Assembly: GCA_965539935.1 (NCBI GenBank)
Contig: CBETVX010000061.1
Coordinates: 1-14,871 of the forward strand
Origin: CBETVX01 sp965539935
GTDB lineage: Bacteria; Bacillota; Clostridia; Peptostreptococcales; Caminicellaceae
Direction of reading: 5' to 3'
Length of the DNA: 14,871 nucleotides
The notes under the pieces are model-generated. The model searched no databases and was not told the DNA's origin. It was given only the letters and a program-made list of their open reading frames with translations. Of this stretch, positions 1 through 7,702 are shown piece after piece. Made by a program: the position numbers and the translations under genes. Position 1 is the first letter of the stretch; each line of letters opens with the position of its first letter.

Positions 1-496
1 TATATATAAGTATAAATGTTTTTAATAAAGATTTTACTAATTCCACTAATGATTTAATGGAAAAAAGTCTTTTAAATCCATTAATGGGATTAAGTTTGTC
101 AAGTTTAATTTTTAATGGTTTTGTTGTAAATAAAAAGCCTACTTGTAAATAACTGCATAATAATCCCACTACTAATGAAGTTAATAATAAAGGTAGGCTT
201 AATTTAATAAGTAATAAAATTGTTTCCCTTAATAGGAGAATAATATTTTTTGGTATAAAAATAAATTCTATACTTGAAGATTGATTCATTATAAATAAGT
301 AGAATTCAAGCAAATTTTTGCCCCAAAACTTGCCTATAAAATTTAAAGTTAAAAAAGCAAAAACTAACACAAAGGCAGAGTTTATTTCTTTACTTTGTAG
401 AACCTGCCCTTTTTCTCTAGCTTCCCTTTTTCGTTTAGGAGTAGCATCTTCAGTTTTTTCTCCAGCAAAAAGTTGTAAATCTATATTAAAATCCAA
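1..496 (-). CDS. flhB: FlhB, flagellar export gate switch protein (N-terminal part, cut by window edge)
   Basis: FlhB sits in the export gate and switches substrate specificity from hook to filament proteins. About 165 residues are present. The N terminus reads DLQLFAGEKTEDATPKRKRE, the family hallmark, followed by EKGQV. Two hydrophobic segments follow, then a GFKRLFS motif and SLVELVKSLLK, as expected after the second membrane segment. The cytoplasmic domain with the self-cleaving NPTH site lies outside the window. There is no ATG near the beginning. I place the start at TTG 494-496 because GAGGA at 506-510 lies 9 nt upstream and the start sits 5 codons before the DLQLF motif. TTG 503-505 is in frame but touches the Shine-Dalgarno site. 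The gene follows fliR after 15 nt. Identity is very secure; the start is fairly secure. Confidence 0.95.
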   Translation of the reverse strand, partial: MDFNIDLQLFAGEKTEDATPKRKREAREKGQVLQSKEINSAFVLVFAFLTLNFIGKFWGKNLLEFYLFIMNQSSSIEFIFIPKNIILLLRETILLLIKLSLPLLLTSLVVGLLCSYLQVGFLFTTKPLKIKLDKLNPINGFKRLFSIKSLVELVKSLLKTFILIY

Positions 497-505
497 TATA
501 ATCAA

Positions 506-510
506 TCCTC
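506..510 (-). promoter_or_regulatory. Ribosome binding site deciding the flhB TTG start
   Basis: GAGGA lies 9 nt before TTG 494-496 and only 0 nt before TTG 503-505. The spacing favours the inner TTG. Confidence 0.6.
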
Positions 511-511
511 G

Positions 512-1276
512 TTAAACCATATTAATGAAATCTTTAATATTTTCCAAGATTGTGATAAATATGTTTTCAAATATATTAAAATAAAGTGGAATTATTAAAT
601 ATATAGTAATTAAACCTATAAATATTTTAAGTGGCATACCAACAATAAAAACATTCATTTGTGGCATAGCTCTTGACAATATACCTAGCAATACATTCGC
701 AACTAATATAGTTATAACAACAGGTGAAGCGATTTTAAAACCTAAAATAAAGGAAACTTGAATAAGGTTTATAATTTTATCTAAAAATAATAAATTCATA
801 AAACTATATCCTAAAGGTATTTTATTAAAACTATAAATAATCGATTTTATTAACAGATGATGTGAATTTGTAACTAAGAAAATCAACATTGCAAATATAT
901 AGTAAAAATTAGCGGTAATTGGCATTTCCGATTCATCCTGTGGACTTAAAACATTAACAATAGAAAATCCAATATTTCTATCAACTATCACTCCAGCAAC
1001 ATATATAGAATTTAGTACTAATTGCGAAATAAATCCAAAACTCAAACCAATTAAGAATTCTGAAAAAATATAAAATAAAAAAGAATAAATATTTAATATA
1101 TTAAGATCATACAAATCTAAAACTAGTGGTGATACTATATATGTTAAGAAAAAGGTAAAACCTATTTTAGATTTAATTGGCAAATTTTTATTTCCGAATA
1201 CGGGGGTCAATAAAAATATGCCTGCAATTCTACTAAATACAAGAAATAAAGTTATTATATTATTACTTATGTCCAT
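512..1276 (-). CDS. fliR: FliR, flagellar export gate membrane protein
   Basis: FliR forms the export channel in the inner membrane with FliP and FliQ. The protein has 254 residues from the chosen start, close to the usual 255-260. The opening NNIITLFLVFSRIAGIFLLT and the following PVFG are typical, and six or so hydrophobic segments run through to the C terminus (FIGLITIYLIIPLYF near the end). I chose ATG 1274-1276: a GAGTGG at 1287-1292, overlapping the fliQ stop, lies 10 nt upstream. The in-frame TTG at 1285 would begin 1 nt after that site. The gene lies between fliQ (15 nt gap) and flhB (15 nt gap), the standard export-gate order. Identity rests on sequence pattern and on context. Confidence 0.95.
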   Translation of the reverse strand: MDISNNIITLFLVFSRIAGIFLLTPVFGNKNLPIKSKIGFTFFLTYIVSPLVLDLYDLNILNIYSFLFYIFSEFLIGLSFGFISQLVLNSIYVAGVIVDRNIGFSIVNVLSPQDESEMPITANFYYIFAMLIFLVTNSHHLLIKSIIYSFNKIPLGYSFMNLLFLDKIINLIQVSFILGFKIASPVVITILVANVLLGILSRAMPQMNVFIVGMPLKIFIGLITIYLIIPLYFNIFENIFITILENIKDFINMV

Positions 1277-1291
1277 AATTCTCAATCCACT

Positions 1292-1561
1292 CTATTTTAT
1301 AAAAGTATTAATATTTTCAAATATATAATTTGTAAAATCACTTGCTTTTTTTAAAAGCCATGGGCTAAAAATGATAAGAGATAAGAAAACTGCCAAAATT
1401 TTTGGAACAAAGGCTAATGTTGCCTCTTGAATCTGAGTAGTGGCTTGAAAAATACTGACAGCTAAACCTACTAGCAATCCGATTAGTAACATAGGAGAAG
1501 CTAATAGAATAATATTAAACATTGCTTGCTGAAAAAGGTCTAAAATTAATCCTTCATCCAT
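1292..1561 (-). CDS. fliQ: FliQ, flagellar export gate membrane protein
   Basis: FliQ is a small two-helix subunit of the FliP/FliQ/FliR export channel. The 89 residues match the family length. Hydrophobic helices span about residues 12-38 and 51-73, joined by the conserved loop SIFQATTQIQEATLAFVPKI. I chose ATG 1559-1561 because AGGAG at 1570-1574 sits 8 nt upstream. A longer reading from GTG 1568-1570 would start inside that Shine-Dalgarno site. The Shine-Dalgarno site overlaps the fliP TAG stop, which suggests translational coupling. Confidence 0.95.
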   Translation of the reverse strand: MDEGLILDLFQQAMFNIILLASPMLLIGLLVGLAVSIFQATTQIQEATLAFVPKILAVFLSLIIFSPWLLKKASDFTNYIFENINTFIK

Positions 1562-1569
1562 ATAAGACA

Positions 1570-1574
1570 CTCCT
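1570..1574 (-). promoter_or_regulatory. Ribosome binding site deciding the fliQ start
   Basis: AGGAG overlaps the fliP stop codon (TAG, 1573-1575) and lies 8 nt before ATG 1561. It excludes the GTG at 1570 as the start. Confidence 0.75.
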
Positions 1575-2367
1575 AATTAAAGCCTAATAAAATGTGTTTA
1601 ACTATAAGGTTCCACCCATCAACCATTATAAATAGTAAAATCTTAAAAGGAAGTGATATCATAACTGGAGGTAACATCATCATACCCATAGACATTAATG
1701 TACTGGCAACTACCATATCAATAACAATAAATGGAATAAAGAGTAAAAAACCAATGCTGAATCCTGTTTTTAGTTCACTAATTATAAAGGCCGGAATTAA
1801 AGCCTTAGTTGGTATATCATCTAAATTTTGAGGTGGATCCTCCATGCCAACAATATTTACAAATAGAGCGATATCTTTTTGTCTAGTCTGTTTAAACATA
1901 AATTCTCTCAAAGGTTTAATAGTATTTTCTAAACCTTCCTCAAAAGAAATCTCTTCATTTAAATATGGTTGTATAGCACTTTCATTAATGTCTTGAAAAA
2001 CTGATCCCATAATGAAAAAAGTTAAAAATAGTGCTAAACCTATTAATACCTGATTAGGTGGTGTTGTTTGTGTTGATAATGCTCTTCGTAAAAAGGATAA
2101 AATAATTATTATTCTTGTAAAACAAGTCATCATAATTAATATAGATGGAGCTAATGATAAAATTGTAAGTAAAACTAAAATCTCAATGCTTGTTGCAACT
2201 TGGCCAGGGTCTTCAGCTTCATCTATACTCAAGTTAATATTGGGAAAAGGAATGCCTTCTGGCTCTGCAAAAGAAATATTGTAATAACCAAAATAAACAA
2301 TTAGTAATGAAGCTAATATGAATATTGACAAGACATAAACAGTTTTTTTATTTTTAAAATTATTCAT
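1573..2367 (-). CDS. fliP: FliP, flagellar export gate membrane protein
   Basis: FliP is the core subunit of the export channel. The protein has 264 residues. Residues 1-34 form a signal-peptide-like segment (basic start, hydrophobic 10-29, then ISFAE), as is usual for FliP. The conserved block LLTILSLAPSILIMMTCFTR (66-85), continuing into IIIILSFLRRALSTQTTPPN, is a family signature. Further matches are NQVLIGLALFLTFF (105-118), the periplasmic stretch with PLREFMFKQTR (152-162), PAFIISELKTGFSIGF (192-207) and MGMMMLPPVMISLPFK (227-242). The Shine-Dalgarno AAGGA at 2375-2379 lies 7 nt before ATG. A 54 nt gap separates it from fliO. Confidence 0.97.
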   Translation of the reverse strand: MNNFKNKKTVYVLSIFILASLLIVYFGYYNISFAEPEGIPFPNINLSIDEAEDPGQVATSIEILVLLTILSLAPSILIMMTCFTRIIIILSFLRRALSTQTTPPNQVLIGLALFLTFFIMGSVFQDINESAIQPYLNEEISFEEGLENTIKPLREFMFKQTRQKDIALFVNIVGMEDPPQNLDDIPTKALIPAFIISELKTGFSIGFLLFIPFIVIDMVVASTLMSMGMMMLPPVMISLPFKILLFIMVDGWNLIVKHILLGFN

Positions 2368-2421
2368 TATTTCATCCTTATCTATAAAAAAAGTTAAATA
2401 TTAATAATTTTAATATATAAG

Positions 2422-2823
2422 TTACTTATTTTTAGTTATCTTTGATAATATACTTTTAAAATCTAAACTTATATCATCGAAGTCTTTTAATTCTAACTCA
2501 TTGATTCTATCAATTAGTTCTATATTATTTTTTGTAACGGAAATAAGATAAAAAATATTATTTAACTCGATCAAAACCAATGTTTTATCAAGACCTAAGG
2601 ATAATTTTTCAATAATTTTAATATTACCCTTTGAATTTAAGTAATTGACTTTTTTTGATAAAATTTTAGTTGTAAAATATGCTAAAACAATGATAAAAAT
2701 CGTAGTAATAAATAATATAAATAAATTTAAAGCAGAAATTAAATAAGTATTATCTGTATTATATAAAGTATCCATTAACACAGCAGTAGTAAAATAACTG
2801 TAGTTAGATATAATTTTAAACAT
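2422..2823 (-). CDS. fliO: FliO, flagellar export assembly protein (FliO/FliZ family)
   Basis: FliO helps assemble the FliP ring and is a short single-pass membrane protein. Here it has 133 residues. One hydrophobic helix spans about 29-53, followed by KKV and then the short cytoplasmic domain with GNIKIIEKLSLGLDKTLVLI (66-85) and NIFYLISVTKNNIELI (89-104), the usual FliO pattern. The 28 residues before the helix are short and lack the signal peptide and extracellular domain of the Bacillus FliZ form. The Shine-Dalgarno AGGAGG is 12 nt from ATG, a rather long spacing, and the gap contains GGAATAATTCC, which can fold a small hairpin using part of the site. The family is poorly conserved, so the call leans on position between cheY and fliP. 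Confidence 0.88.
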   Translation of the reverse strand: MFKIISNYSYFTTAVLMDTLYNTDNTYLISALNLFILFITTIFIIVLAYFTTKILSKKVNYLNSKGNIKIIEKLSLGLDKTLVLIELNNIFYLISVTKNNIELIDRINELELKDFDDISLDFKSILSKITKNK

Positions 2824-2845
2824 TAAGGAATTATTCCTCCTAAAC

Positions 2846-3208
2846 TTATCCTAAGACTTTTTTAACAGCTTCAATTACTCTATCAGCCTGAAATGGTTTT
2901 ACAATAAAGTCCCTAGCTCCTGCTTGTATAGATTCTATAACCATCGCTTGTTGTCCCATTGCAGAACACATAATAATTTTAGCATTTGGGTCAATTTTTT
3001 TTATTTCTTTTACAGCTTGAATTCCATCTACTTCAGGCATTGTAATATCCATTATAACTAAATCAGGATTAAGTTCTGTGTATTTTTCTATGGCTTTCTG
3101 ACCATTTTCAGCTTCACCTAACACATCATATCCATTTTTTGTTAAAACATCTCTTATCATCATTCTCATAAATGCAGCATCATCTACTATTAATATTCCA
3201 TTTGCCAT
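2846..3208 (-). CDS. cheY: CheY, chemotaxis response regulator
   Basis: CheY is a single-domain receiver that, when phosphorylated by CheA, binds the switch proteins FliM and FliY. Its 120 residues are the usual length. All receiver landmarks are present: acidic pair D9/D10, phosphorylation site D54 (VIMDITMPEVDG), S82 (IIMCSAMG) and K104 (FIVKPF). No output domain is attached. A strong Shine-Dalgarno (AAGGAGGAAAAATT before ATG) precedes it. It sits directly after fliY, whose CheC-like domain is expected to dephosphorylate it, as in the Bacillus operon. CheA, CheW and CheD are not in this window. Confidence 0.96.
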   Translation of the reverse strand: MANGILIVDDAAFMRMMIRDVLTKNGYDVLGEAENGQKAIEKYTELNPDLVIMDITMPEVDGIQAVKEIKKIDPNAKIIMCSAMGQQAMVIESIQAGARDFIVKPFQADRVIEAVKKVLG

Positions 3209-3231
3209 AATTTTTCCTCCTTCTAAAGTTA

Positions 3232-4371
3232 CTAGAATTCATTCATTCTTTTCTTTGGGCTTATTATATCAGTTATTCGAATACCATAGTTTTCATCTAC
3301 AACAACAACTTCTCCCTTAGCTATTAGTTTACCATTTACTAAAATATCTAATGGTTCACCAACTAATTTATCAAGTTCAATTACAGTACCAGGTCCAAAA
3401 TCTAATATATCACTAATTCTTTTAGATGTCCTACCTAATTCAACTGTTACGTTTAAGGGAACATCTTTTATTAAACTTATATCACTATGATTATTTGGTG
3501 TATTTGGTTGAGTATCAAAGCTTTCAAAGTGTATTGGTTTTACATTAACTGGATTAATAGGTCTATCAATTTTTATGTTACTTGAATTTGAATCATAATT
3601 TGCTTCATTAGAATCACTATAATTATTATGGGGGGGTCGATCTACATTATTTTGAGTATATTCAATATCATTATCAGGATTTGTATTTGAATTTTCACTA
3701 TTTAAAAGTGGTGATATCATTTGCTTTGCAAAATCAATAGGAATAATTTGCATTATTTCACTGTCAATAATATCCCCTACTTTCATGCTAAAGGCAATTC
3801 TTACTAATTTTTCACTTTTGGATAGTGATAGCTCATCGTAGGTTTTTTCATCTCCAAATTTTATTGGAAAAGCATTTGGCGGTAGTATATCTATTTTAGT
3901 TGAAAACATTTCAGATAAAGAAGTACATGCTGAACCTATCATTTGATTCATAGCTTCACCAATTGCACTTAAATGTAGTTCAGTTAATTCATTAGAAATA
4001 TTAGATCCATTACCGCCCATCATTAAGTCAGTAATTACTTTAACATCTTTCTCTTTTAAAACTAAAATATTAAATCCTTCCAAACCTTCCTTATATCTTA
4101 TATAAACAACAACACTTGGTATAGCATTATTTTTAGAAATATCCTCAAGTGTAGTTTCTGAAACTTTAGGAGTAGTTATAGTTACCTTATGACCTAATAA
4201 AGTAAAAAGTGTTGTTGCTGCAGTTCCCATACTAATATTACCAATTTCTCCAAGGGCATCTTTTTCATTTTCAGTCAAAGAAATGTCGTCATCGGAATTT
4301 GTATCAATTATATCAGTAGAAGCACCTTTAAGTAGTGCATCAATTTCCTCTTGGGAAAGCATATCAGCCAT
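3232..4371 (-). CDS. fliY: FliY, flagellar switch protein with CheC-like CheY-P phosphatase domain
   Basis: FliY belongs to the C ring and also removes phosphate from CheY-P. It has 379 residues. Residues 4-15 (MLSQEEIDALLK) form a CheY-P-binding peptide like that of FliM. The middle has two CheC-type half-sites, both intact: D38-E42-N45 (DALGEIGN) and S135-E139-N142 (SAIGEAMN). A low-complexity Asn/Ser/Asp-rich linker spans about 224-298. The C-terminal SpoA/FliN-like domain follows (about 302-370: DVPLNVTVELGRTSKRISDI, later GEPLDILVNG and GIRITDI). The start is ATG 4369-4371, 9 nt after AAGGAG, overlapping the fliM stop by 8 bp. A longer TTG reading from 4395 would lie upstream of that site. 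No separate fliN is seen, as expected when FliY is present. Confidence 0.96.
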   Translation of the reverse strand: MADMLSQEEIDALLKGASTDIIDTNSDDDISLTENEKDALGEIGNISMGTAATTLFTLLGHKVTITTPKVSETTLEDISKNNAIPSVVVYIRYKEGLEGFNILVLKEKDVKVITDLMMGGNGSNISNELTELHLSAIGEAMNQMIGSACTSLSEMFSTKIDILPPNAFPIKFGDEKTYDELSLSKSEKLVRIAFSMKVGDIIDSEIMQIIPIDFAKQMISPLLNSENSNTNPDNDIEYTQNNVDRPPHNNYSDSNEANYDSNSSNIKIDRPINPVNVKPIHFESFDTQPNTPNNHSDISLIKDVPLNVTVELGRTSKRISDILDFGPGTVIELDKLVGEPLDILVNGKLIAKGEVVVVDENYGIRITDIISPKKRMNEF

Positions 4372-5359
4372 CAATATCATCTCCTTCATCCACAAGTTCA
4401 GTTATTTTAACTGCAACTTGTTGTTTTTTTGTTCCAGGTTTACCCAAATACTTTACACTATTACCTACTATAATTTTTATATCCTCATCTACTTTACTAT
4501 TCAAAGGTAGAACATCACCAGGCTGTAAGTTTAAAAATTCTTCAACCGTTATAATTGTATGACCTACAATTGCTTTAATATTTATTTTTGTTCTTTCTAA
4601 ACCTTGTTTTAATGCTTCTTTTTCATCACTAGTTATTTCTTTATTATTATTAGAAAACCATAACCTTGTACTAAGTTGTGGAATTATAGGTTCTATTACA
4701 TAGTGAGGTATACATATATTTATCATTCCTTCAATATCTCCAATTTTAACGCTTAATGTAATTAAAGCAATGGTTTCATTTGGAGAAACTATTTGAGCAA
4801 ATTGAGAATTGGTCTCGATTTTTTCTAAAGAAGGATTAAGAGAAATTATATTCTCCCAAGGTTCTGCCAATAGTTTATTAATTTTTATTATTATTTTTTT
4901 TAATAATGTTAATTCAATTTCTGTAAAGGATCTAACTTCTTTAATTAAACTTCCAGTACCTCCTAGGACTCTCTCTATCATAGTAAAGGCTATATCAGTA
5001 GAGATATCTAAAATAATTTGACCATTTAAAGGTTCATAGTTAATTATACCTAAAACGGCTGGATTGGATATTGAATTTCCAAACTCGTAGTAAGTAAGTT
5101 GTTCTACAGAAAGAACATCAACTTGAATATATGTCCTAAGATACCCAGATAAAAATGTGTTTAGATGTCTTGAAAAATTTTCATGAATTATCTGAAGTGT
5201 ACGTAATTGATCCTTTGCAAATTTATCAGGTCTTCTGAAATCATATTTTTTTATTCTTTTTTCCCTTGTATCTTCTTTAAATTCCTTTACATCAACTTCT
5301 CCAGCACTTAAAGCCTGTAGTAAATCGTCTATTTCGCTTTGAGACAATACTTCAGACAA
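4364..5359 (-). CDS. fliM: FliM, flagellar motor switch protein
   Basis: FliM links the rotor protein FliG to FliN/FliY in the C ring and receives CheY-P. It has 331 residues, the normal length. The N-terminal CheY-P-binding peptide LSQSEIDDLLQAL spans residues 5-17. YDFRRPDKFAKDQLRTLQII (39-58) is a FliM signature, followed by the CheC-like but catalytically inactive middle domain with ERVLGGTG (129-136). The C-terminal SpoA domain ends the protein (TIITVEEFLNLQPGDVLPLN and the following KVDEDIKIIVG). The start is TTG 5357-5359, preceded by GGAGGAGGTG with good spacing and giving SEVLSQSEI. Its end overlaps fliY by 8 bp. It follows fliL after 17 nt. Confidence 0.97.
   Translation of the reverse strand: MSEVLSQSEIDDLLQALSAGEVDVKEFKEDTREKRIKKYDFRRPDKFAKDQLRTLQIIHENFSRHLNTFLSGYLRTYIQVDVLSVEQLTYYEFGNSISNPAVLGIINYEPLNGQIILDISTDIAFTMIERVLGGTGSLIKEVRSFTEIELTLLKKIIIKINKLLAEPWENIISLNPSLEKIETNSQFAQIVSPNETIALITLSVKIGDIEGMINICIPHYVIEPIIPQLSTRLWFSNNNKEITSDEKEALKQGLERTKINIKAIVGHTIITVEEFLNLQPGDVLPLNSKVDEDIKIIVGNSVKYLGKPGTKKQQVAVKITELVDEGDDIDG
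4381..4386 (-). promoter_or_regulatory. Ribosome binding site deciding the fliY start
   Basis: AAGGAG lies 9 nt before ATG 4371, within the last codons of fliM. It rules out the TTG at 4395 and points to coupled translation of fliM and fliY. Confidence 0.75.
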
Positions 5360-5376
5360 TTACGTCACCTCCTCCA

Positions 5377-5802
5377 TTACTGAATAATAAATTCAGTAAA
5401 ATAGATATTAGAAACATTTTCAGAATTTAATATTTCTTTTACTATTGTTAATATATTATTTCTTGCATCTTGTTGTCCTTCTTTTCCTGATAATTCTTCT
5501 AAAGACTTACTTCTAAAAAATTCTAAAATGTCGTTTGTAATTCTAGCCTGTTTCTTATTTAGTAATTCCAAAAGATTTTTATCAGTATATGAAATAGATA
5601 TAGATGCTTTTAAAATTCTATTACTATCTTTAATATTTGTATATAATTCATCTAAAGAAAACTCATATTGTTCAATGGTGTTATTGTTTGAATTTGTTTG
5701 GGAAAATTTTATATTGGTTACATAAAAAATTATTCCACTTATAATTATAGCAAAAATAACAAAACCAATTAAGCTATACATTAAAACTTTTTTAACAGTC
5801 AT
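5377..5802 (-). CDS. fliL: FliL, flagellar basal body/stator-associated protein
   Basis: FliL is a single-pass membrane protein whose periplasmic domain rings and supports the stator units. The 141 residues fit. A short basic start (MTVKK) leads into one membrane helix at about 8-28. The outer domain is weakly conserved, as usual, but closes with IYFTEFIIQ (133-141), the family's typical C-terminal V/I-YFTEFVIQ ending. The Shine-Dalgarno AAAAGGAGC is followed by 8 nt and ATG. It stands between motB and fliM, the standard place. Confidence 0.92.
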   Translation of the reverse strand: MTVKKVLMYSLIGFVIFAIIISGIIFYVTNIKFSQTNSNNNTIEQYEFSLDELYTNIKDSNRILKASISISYTDKNLLELLNKKQARITNDILEFFRSKSLEELSGKEGQQDARNNILTIVKEILNSENVSNIYFTEFIIQ

Positions 5803-5896
5803 AAAACTATGCTCCTTTTAAGATATAAAATATAAACGATGTAATAGTTACAACTAAAAATAGATATTACTAAGTATATATATAAATATATTTATT
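5803..5896 (-). other. 94 nt intergenic gap between motB and fliL
   Basis: This is the longest gap in the window, and almost all A and T. It contains the fliL Shine-Dalgarno near its 3' end and a short palindrome, TAGTTACAACTA on the plus strand (5845-5856). I see no convincing promoter spacing and no terminator. The gap may be featureless spacer. Confidence 0.5.
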
Positions 5897-6634
5897 CTAA
5901 TAATTAGGTTCAGATTTCAAGTAATCTGAATTTAAAATTACTATATCAACCCTTCTATTTTTTGCCTTGTTCTCTTCAGAAGTATTAGGTTTTACAGGAT
6001 GATATTTACTATATCCTGCAATGGAAAACCTTTCTGGAGACATACCTTCTTCTTCTATAAAAAATCTTACTACACTGGCAGCACGTATACTAGATAGTTC
6101 CCAATTTGTTGGATATTTAAAATTACTTATAATGGGATCTGAATCTGTATGTCCTTCTACTCTAATATATTTATCATTGAATTCATTTTGTCCTAATAGA
6201 TTAGATAAAAATCTTAATGTTGTTTTAGATTCAGGTTTTAATTGGGCTTTTCCAGAATCAAACAATACATTATCGTTTAATCTAAGTAATAACCCTCTAC
6301 TATCTAGATTTACTTGTATTTGATTTTCAAGATTATTATCATCAAGATAGTTTTCTATTTTTTCTTTTAAAGATTTAAGGCTCTGAACATCATTAATATT
6401 AGTAGTACTTTCGTTAATTAATTGATCTATGTCAAGTGTTTGTCCACCTCTTAAAATACCTGCAGAACCTTTAAAAGATTCCATAATAACTTGAAACTTC
6501 TGAGCATCTATTTTTGAAAAAGCAAATAATAGAACGAAGAAACATAAAAGTAAAGTCATCATATCCCCATAGGTTGTCATGTATTCGGGAGAACCATTAG
6601 GCTGATCATCATTCATAAATTTTTTTCTAGCCAT
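5897..6634 (-). CDS. motB: MotB-type stator protein, PomB-like
   Basis: MotB pairs with MotA to form the ion-driven stator anchored to peptidoglycan. It has 245 residues. A short cytoplasmic start leads to one membrane helix (about 22-40) containing the ion-binding aspartate D24 (TYGDMMTLL). The helix continues CFFVLLFAFSKIDAQKF with C31, closely resembling the Vibrio sodium-type PomB. A plug and linker follow, then an OmpA-like peptidoglycan-binding domain with GHTD (161-164), NWELSSIRA (177-185) and NRRVDI (226-231). The start is ATG 6634 with GGAGGAGATG upstream, and it overlaps the motA stop by 8 bp. Identity is certain; sodium coupling is an inference. Confidence 0.96.
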   Translation of the reverse strand: MARKKFMNDDQPNGSPEYMTTYGDMMTLLLCFFVLLFAFSKIDAQKFQVIMESFKGSAGILRGGQTLDIDQLINESTTNINDVQSLKSLKEKIENYLDDNNLENQIQVNLDSRGLLLRLNDNVLFDSGKAQLKPESKTTLRFLSNLLGQNEFNDKYIRVEGHTDSDPIISNFKYPTNWELSSIRAASVVRFFIEEEGMSPERFSIAGYSKYHPVKPNTSEENKAKNRRVDIVILNSDYLKSEPNY

Positions 6635-7424
6635 TATTCATCTCCTCCATATCCTCCTTTCCGTTAGAAAGAGAATTTCTAACATAAGGGGGCAAGAAAG
6701 CTTTCAACTTTTCTTCAATTATTCTAGGATTTTCTCCAGCTTGAATAGATAATAATCCTTCTATCATAATTTCCTTTAATAGAATTTCTTCACGACTTTT
6801 AATTTTAAGCTTTTTACTAATAGGTATAAATATTAAGTTTGCAATAAGTGAGCCATAAAAAGTTGTTATAAGAGCAACTGACATACTAGGCCCAATGTTT
6901 GAAGGATCATCTAATTGTTTAAGCATAATAACTAGTCCTATTAAAGTACCTATCATACCAAATGCTGGGGCTAGAGTTCCCATTATATCAAAAAGTCCCT
7001 TACCTTCGCTATGCCTTTCTTCTAGAAATGAAAGTTCTGTTTCTAAAATATTCTTTACAAGTTCTGGATCAGTACCATCAACAATAAGCATAACTCCCTT
7101 ATTTAAAAAATCGTCTTCTATTTCTTCAACTGCTTCTTCTAAAGCTAATAAACCTTCTCTTCTGGCAATATTTGCAAGCTCAATTATTTTTGAAATTATA
7201 TTTCCAGGTTGAAAATCATTAGTAGAAAATGCTTTTCTTACTACCTTGAATGTAGTTAAAACTTTATTAAGGGGATATGCAACAAAGGTTGCTGAAATTG
7301 TTCCCCCTACAACAATTAAAAAGGATGAAAAACTCCAAAACCATATTAATTGTCCTGTACTAACTATGCCCCAAAGTACAAGAACTAACCCTGCTATTAT
7401 TCCAATAATAGTTGCTATATCCAA
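6627..7424 (-). CDS. motA: MotA-type stator protein, PomA-like
   Basis: MotA forms the ion channel with MotB and pushes on FliG. It has 265 residues and four hydrophobic segments (about 4-22, 33-50, 147-170, 181-203). The conserved proline lies in TLAPAFGMIGTLIGLVIML (P153). The large cytoplasmic loop has the charged patch ANIARREGLLALEE (84-97). The end of the fourth helix reads ALITTFYGSLIANLIFIP (184-201), and GLLSIQAGENPRIIEEKL (223-240) closes the family region; both resemble PomA. The start is TTG 7422-7424 with GAGGTG upstream; no ATG fits. The gene follows flbD after 25 nt and overlaps motB, keeping the two subunits in step. Confidence 0.96.
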   Translation of the reverse strand: MDIATIIGIIAGLVLVLWGIVSTGQLIWFWSFSSFLIVVGGTISATFVAYPLNKVLTTFKVVRKAFSTNDFQPGNIISKIIELANIARREGLLALEEAVEEIEDDFLNKGVMLIVDGTDPELVKNILETELSFLEERHSEGKGLFDIMGTLAPAFGMIGTLIGLVIMLKQLDDPSNIGPSMSVALITTFYGSLIANLIFIPISKKLKIKSREEILLKEIMIEGLLSIQAGENPRIIEEKLKAFLPPYVRNSLSNGKEDMEEMNNG

Positions 7425-7449
7425 GTATTACACCTCATTTCCTAGGGAG

Positions 7450-7650
7450 TTAACTATTTAATAAATACTTTCCATATATTTTTCTTTTATATTCTATTAT
7501 TTTATTAATTACTCCGTCAATACTCTCTTCAACAACAACTTTCTTTCCAGTTGTCATAGAAATGACAGTATCTGGAGTAGATTCTATAAATTCAATTAAG
7601 TCACAGTTTATAATAAAATGCTCTCCATTAAGCCTTGTAACTTTTATCAT
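7450..7650 (-). CDS. flbD: FlbD/SwrD family flagellar protein
   Basis: This small protein of 66 residues opens with MIKVTRLNGEHFIINCDLIE and continues FIESTPDTVISMTTGKK, the whole-length pattern of the FlbD family. In Bacillus subtilis the family member SwrD sits in the same place and raises flagellar power, apparently through the stator. Its place directly before motA and motB fits that role here too, though this is inference. The start is ATG 7648-7650, 9 nt after AAAGG. An upstream ATG at 7657-7659 abuts the Shine-Dalgarno with no gap and would add only three residues not seen in relatives. Confidence 0.93.
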   Translation of the reverse strand: MIKVTRLNGEHFIINCDLIEFIESTPDTVISMTTGKKVVVEESIDGVINKIIEYKRKIYGKYLLNS

Positions 7651-7659
7651 ACATTTCAT

Positions 7660-7664
7660 CCTTT
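7660..7664 (-). promoter_or_regulatory. Ribosome binding site deciding the flbD start
   Basis: AAAGG lies 9 nt before ATG 7650 and directly abuts ATG 7659, so the inner ATG is preferred. Confidence 0.6.
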
Positions 7665-7677
7665 ATCTATGTAATTA

Positions 7678-7697
7678 CCTGGGCAATGACGCCCAGG
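7678..7697 (-). repeat. GC-rich hairpin between flgE and flbD
   Basis: The minus strand reads CCTGGGC, GTCATT, GCCCAGG: a perfect 7 bp stem with six G-C pairs and a 6 nt loop, starting 5 nt after the flgE stop codon. No U tract follows (TAATTACATAG), so it is not a standard intrinsic terminator. An 8 bp direct repeat, AATTACCT on the plus strand, overlaps or flanks it at 7673-7680 and 7701-7708. It may protect the flgE 3' end or lower read-through into the motor genes; this is inference. Confidence 0.7.
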
Positions 7698-7702
7698 CCA
7701 AA

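Noticed and set aside
318..515. Plus-strand open frames here and elsewhere (for example 1592-1831, 6021-6323, 6895-7212)
   Set aside because: All lie opposite well-identified flagellar genes, show no family pattern, and are antisense shadows.
4372..4395. Longer fliY reading from TTG 4395
   Set aside because: The Shine-Dalgarno site lies inside this stretch, and the ATG at 4371 gives the normal MADMLSQEEI start.
5803..5896. Possible promoter in the motB-fliL gap (TTGTAA followed by AT-rich hexamers) and palindrome TAGTTACAACTA
   Set aside because: No -10-like hexamer falls at a 16-18 nt spacing from TTGTAA, and short palindromes are expected in such AT-rich DNA.
7678..7697. Intrinsic terminator after flgE
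   Set aside because: The stem is good but no U tract follows, and the operon continues on the same strand after 52 nt.
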